From an uncultured Oscillospiraceae bacterium (GTDB lineage: Bacteria > Bacillota_A > Clostridia > Oscillospirales > Oscillospiraceae): DNA of 6,367 nt. A program made the translations under genes and the position numbers. This document shows positions 5,529 through 6,367 of the stretch, in pieces. Within the stretch, counting starts at the first letter, position 1. Every line of letters begins with the position of its first letter. The notes beneath the pieces were generated by a model that did no database searches, had not been told where the DNA came from, and worked only from the letters and a program-made list of their open reading frames with translations. The stretch lies in assembly GCA_900770015.1 (NCBI GenBank), contig CAAGIU010000325.1:1-6367 (forward strand), read 5' to 3'.

Positions 5529-6367
5529 GTCGCCCCTCACACAGGGGCGTGAATTGAAATACTGGTACTGCTTCCGGCTCTCCTGCTTCTTTTAAGTCGC
5601 CCCTCACACAGGGGCGTGAATTGAAATACTGTGGCACAGGCCACTTGATATGGGATCGCCCGTCGCCCCTCACACAGGGGCGTGAATTGAAATTGAAAGC
5701 TGACATCAACAAGTACAAGGGCGATGCGTCGCCCCTCACACAGGGGCGTGAATTGAAATACCGCGTCATAGGCCTGCTGCTGCTTTTCCTGCCGTCGCCC
5801 CTCACACAGGGGCGTGAATTGAAATACAGCAAGGCAGCGATCAACGTTAACTTTGTCTTGTCGCCCCTCACACAGGGGCGTGAATTGAAATTCAGAAGCC
5901 ATCTACCAAGTTTCCCAGGGAAGCGTCGCCCCTCACACAGGGGCGTGAATTGAAATAATCCATGAACCTATGATATAGAGAGAAATTAAAGTCGCCCCTC
6001 ACACAGGGGCGTGAATTGAAATCAAGAGAGTTGGAAACATTAGGACGCAGCAAGCCGTCGCCCCTCACACAGGGGCGTGAATTGAAATGCAGCAAGAACA
6101 GGGTTAAGACCAGCAGCTTGTGTCGCCCCTCACACAGGGGCGTGAATTGAAATATTAAGGTTGACCGGGGATGTAAAAGCCATGGGGTCGCCCCTCACAC
6201 AGGGGCGTGAATTGAAATTGAGAGAAAACCTTCTTATCAGTACCAGAGCGAAGTCGCCCCTCACACAGGGGCGTGAATTGAAATCAGCGAGGCAAAGATC
6301 TACTCCGGCAGCGGCTGCCGTCGCCCCTCACACAGGGGCGTGAATTGAAATTGGTGCAGCAGATCAT
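5529..6367 (+). CRISPR. Type I-C CRISPR array, 13 repeats, continues past window
   Basis: Thirteen identical 32-base repeats start at 5529, 5596, 5662, 5728, 5794, 5860, 5925, 5991, 6057, 6122, 6187, 6253 and 6320. The twelve complete spacers are 35, 34, 34, 34, 34, 34, 33, 34, 34, 33, 33, 34 and 35 minus none repeated; by coordinate: 5561-5595, 5628-5661, 5694-5727, 5760-5793, 5826-5859, 5892-5924, 5957-5990, 6023-6056, 6089-6121, 6154-6186, 6219-6252 and 6285-6319. A thirteenth begins at 6352 and is cut at the window end. Within each repeat, CGCCCCT, loop CACAC and AGGGGCG form a perfect 7-bp hairpin. The tail TGAATTGAAAT after it is the expected 11-base crRNA 5' handle of I-C systems. The array lies downstream of and in the same direction as the cas operon, so repeat 1 is the leader-proximal, newest end. 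No spacer is repeated in the visible part. Confidence 0.99.

Noticed and set aside
5437..6095. Open frames across the array with repeated FNSRPCVRGD, FQFTPLCEGR or SPLTQGRELK segments
   Set aside because: These are translations of the CRISPR repeat in different frames, a well-known source of spurious protein annotations.
5529..6367. Self-targeting spacers against genes in this window
   Set aside because: Reading the spacers against the window by eye gave no convincing match; a proper search of the whole genome was not possible.

Overview
The window holds most of a type I-C (Dvulg) CRISPR-Cas locus, all on the + strand. In order it carries cas5c (5' end cut off by the window edge), cas8c (csd1) with a probable nested cas11c, cas7c (csd2), cas4, cas1, cas2, a leader of about 180 bases, and the leader-proximal part of a CRISPR array that runs off the right edge. 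The host is most likely a Gram-positive Firmicute of the Clostridia, possibly a gut Oscillospirales-type bacterium. This is inferred from strong AGGAGG-type Shine-Dalgarno sites, intermediate base composition, and protein and repeat character. No taxonomic marker gene is present, so the assignment is tentative.

Layout: bases 1-3363 encode the interference complex subunits. Cas5c caps the crRNA 5' handle and normally cuts pre-crRNA, Cas8c is the large subunit, Cas11c the small subunit, and Cas7c the backbone. Bases 3356-5349 encode the adaptation module: Cas4 (PAM-directed prespacer trimming), Cas1 (integrase) and Cas2 (dimer scaffold). The genes are packed with overlaps of 7, 8 and 4 bases and gaps of 1 and 6 bases, so this looks like one co-transcribed, translationally coupled operon. 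The nuclease-helicase gene cas3 is not in the window; in I-C loci it normally lies just upstream of cas5c, which fits the truncated left edge. There is no cas6, as expected for I-C.

Bases 5350-5528 are the leader. It contains a perfect 11-bp inverted repeat followed by a T run (candidate terminator for the cas operon), weak promoter-like hexamers, and an imperfect palindrome of about 17 bp whose right arm ends exactly at the first repeat. From 5529 to the window end there are 13 identical 32-base repeats separated by 12 complete spacers of 33-35 bases, plus the first 16 bases of a thirteenth. Each repeat can form a perfect 7-bp hairpin followed by an 11-base tail, the usual I-C crRNA 5' handle.

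Overall this is a recognisable system with apparently intact coding regions, not a new class. The points most worth a second look are the internal Cas11c start inside cas8c, the apparent absence of the usual Lys-His catalytic pair in Cas5c, and the leader-terminal palindrome touching repeat 1.
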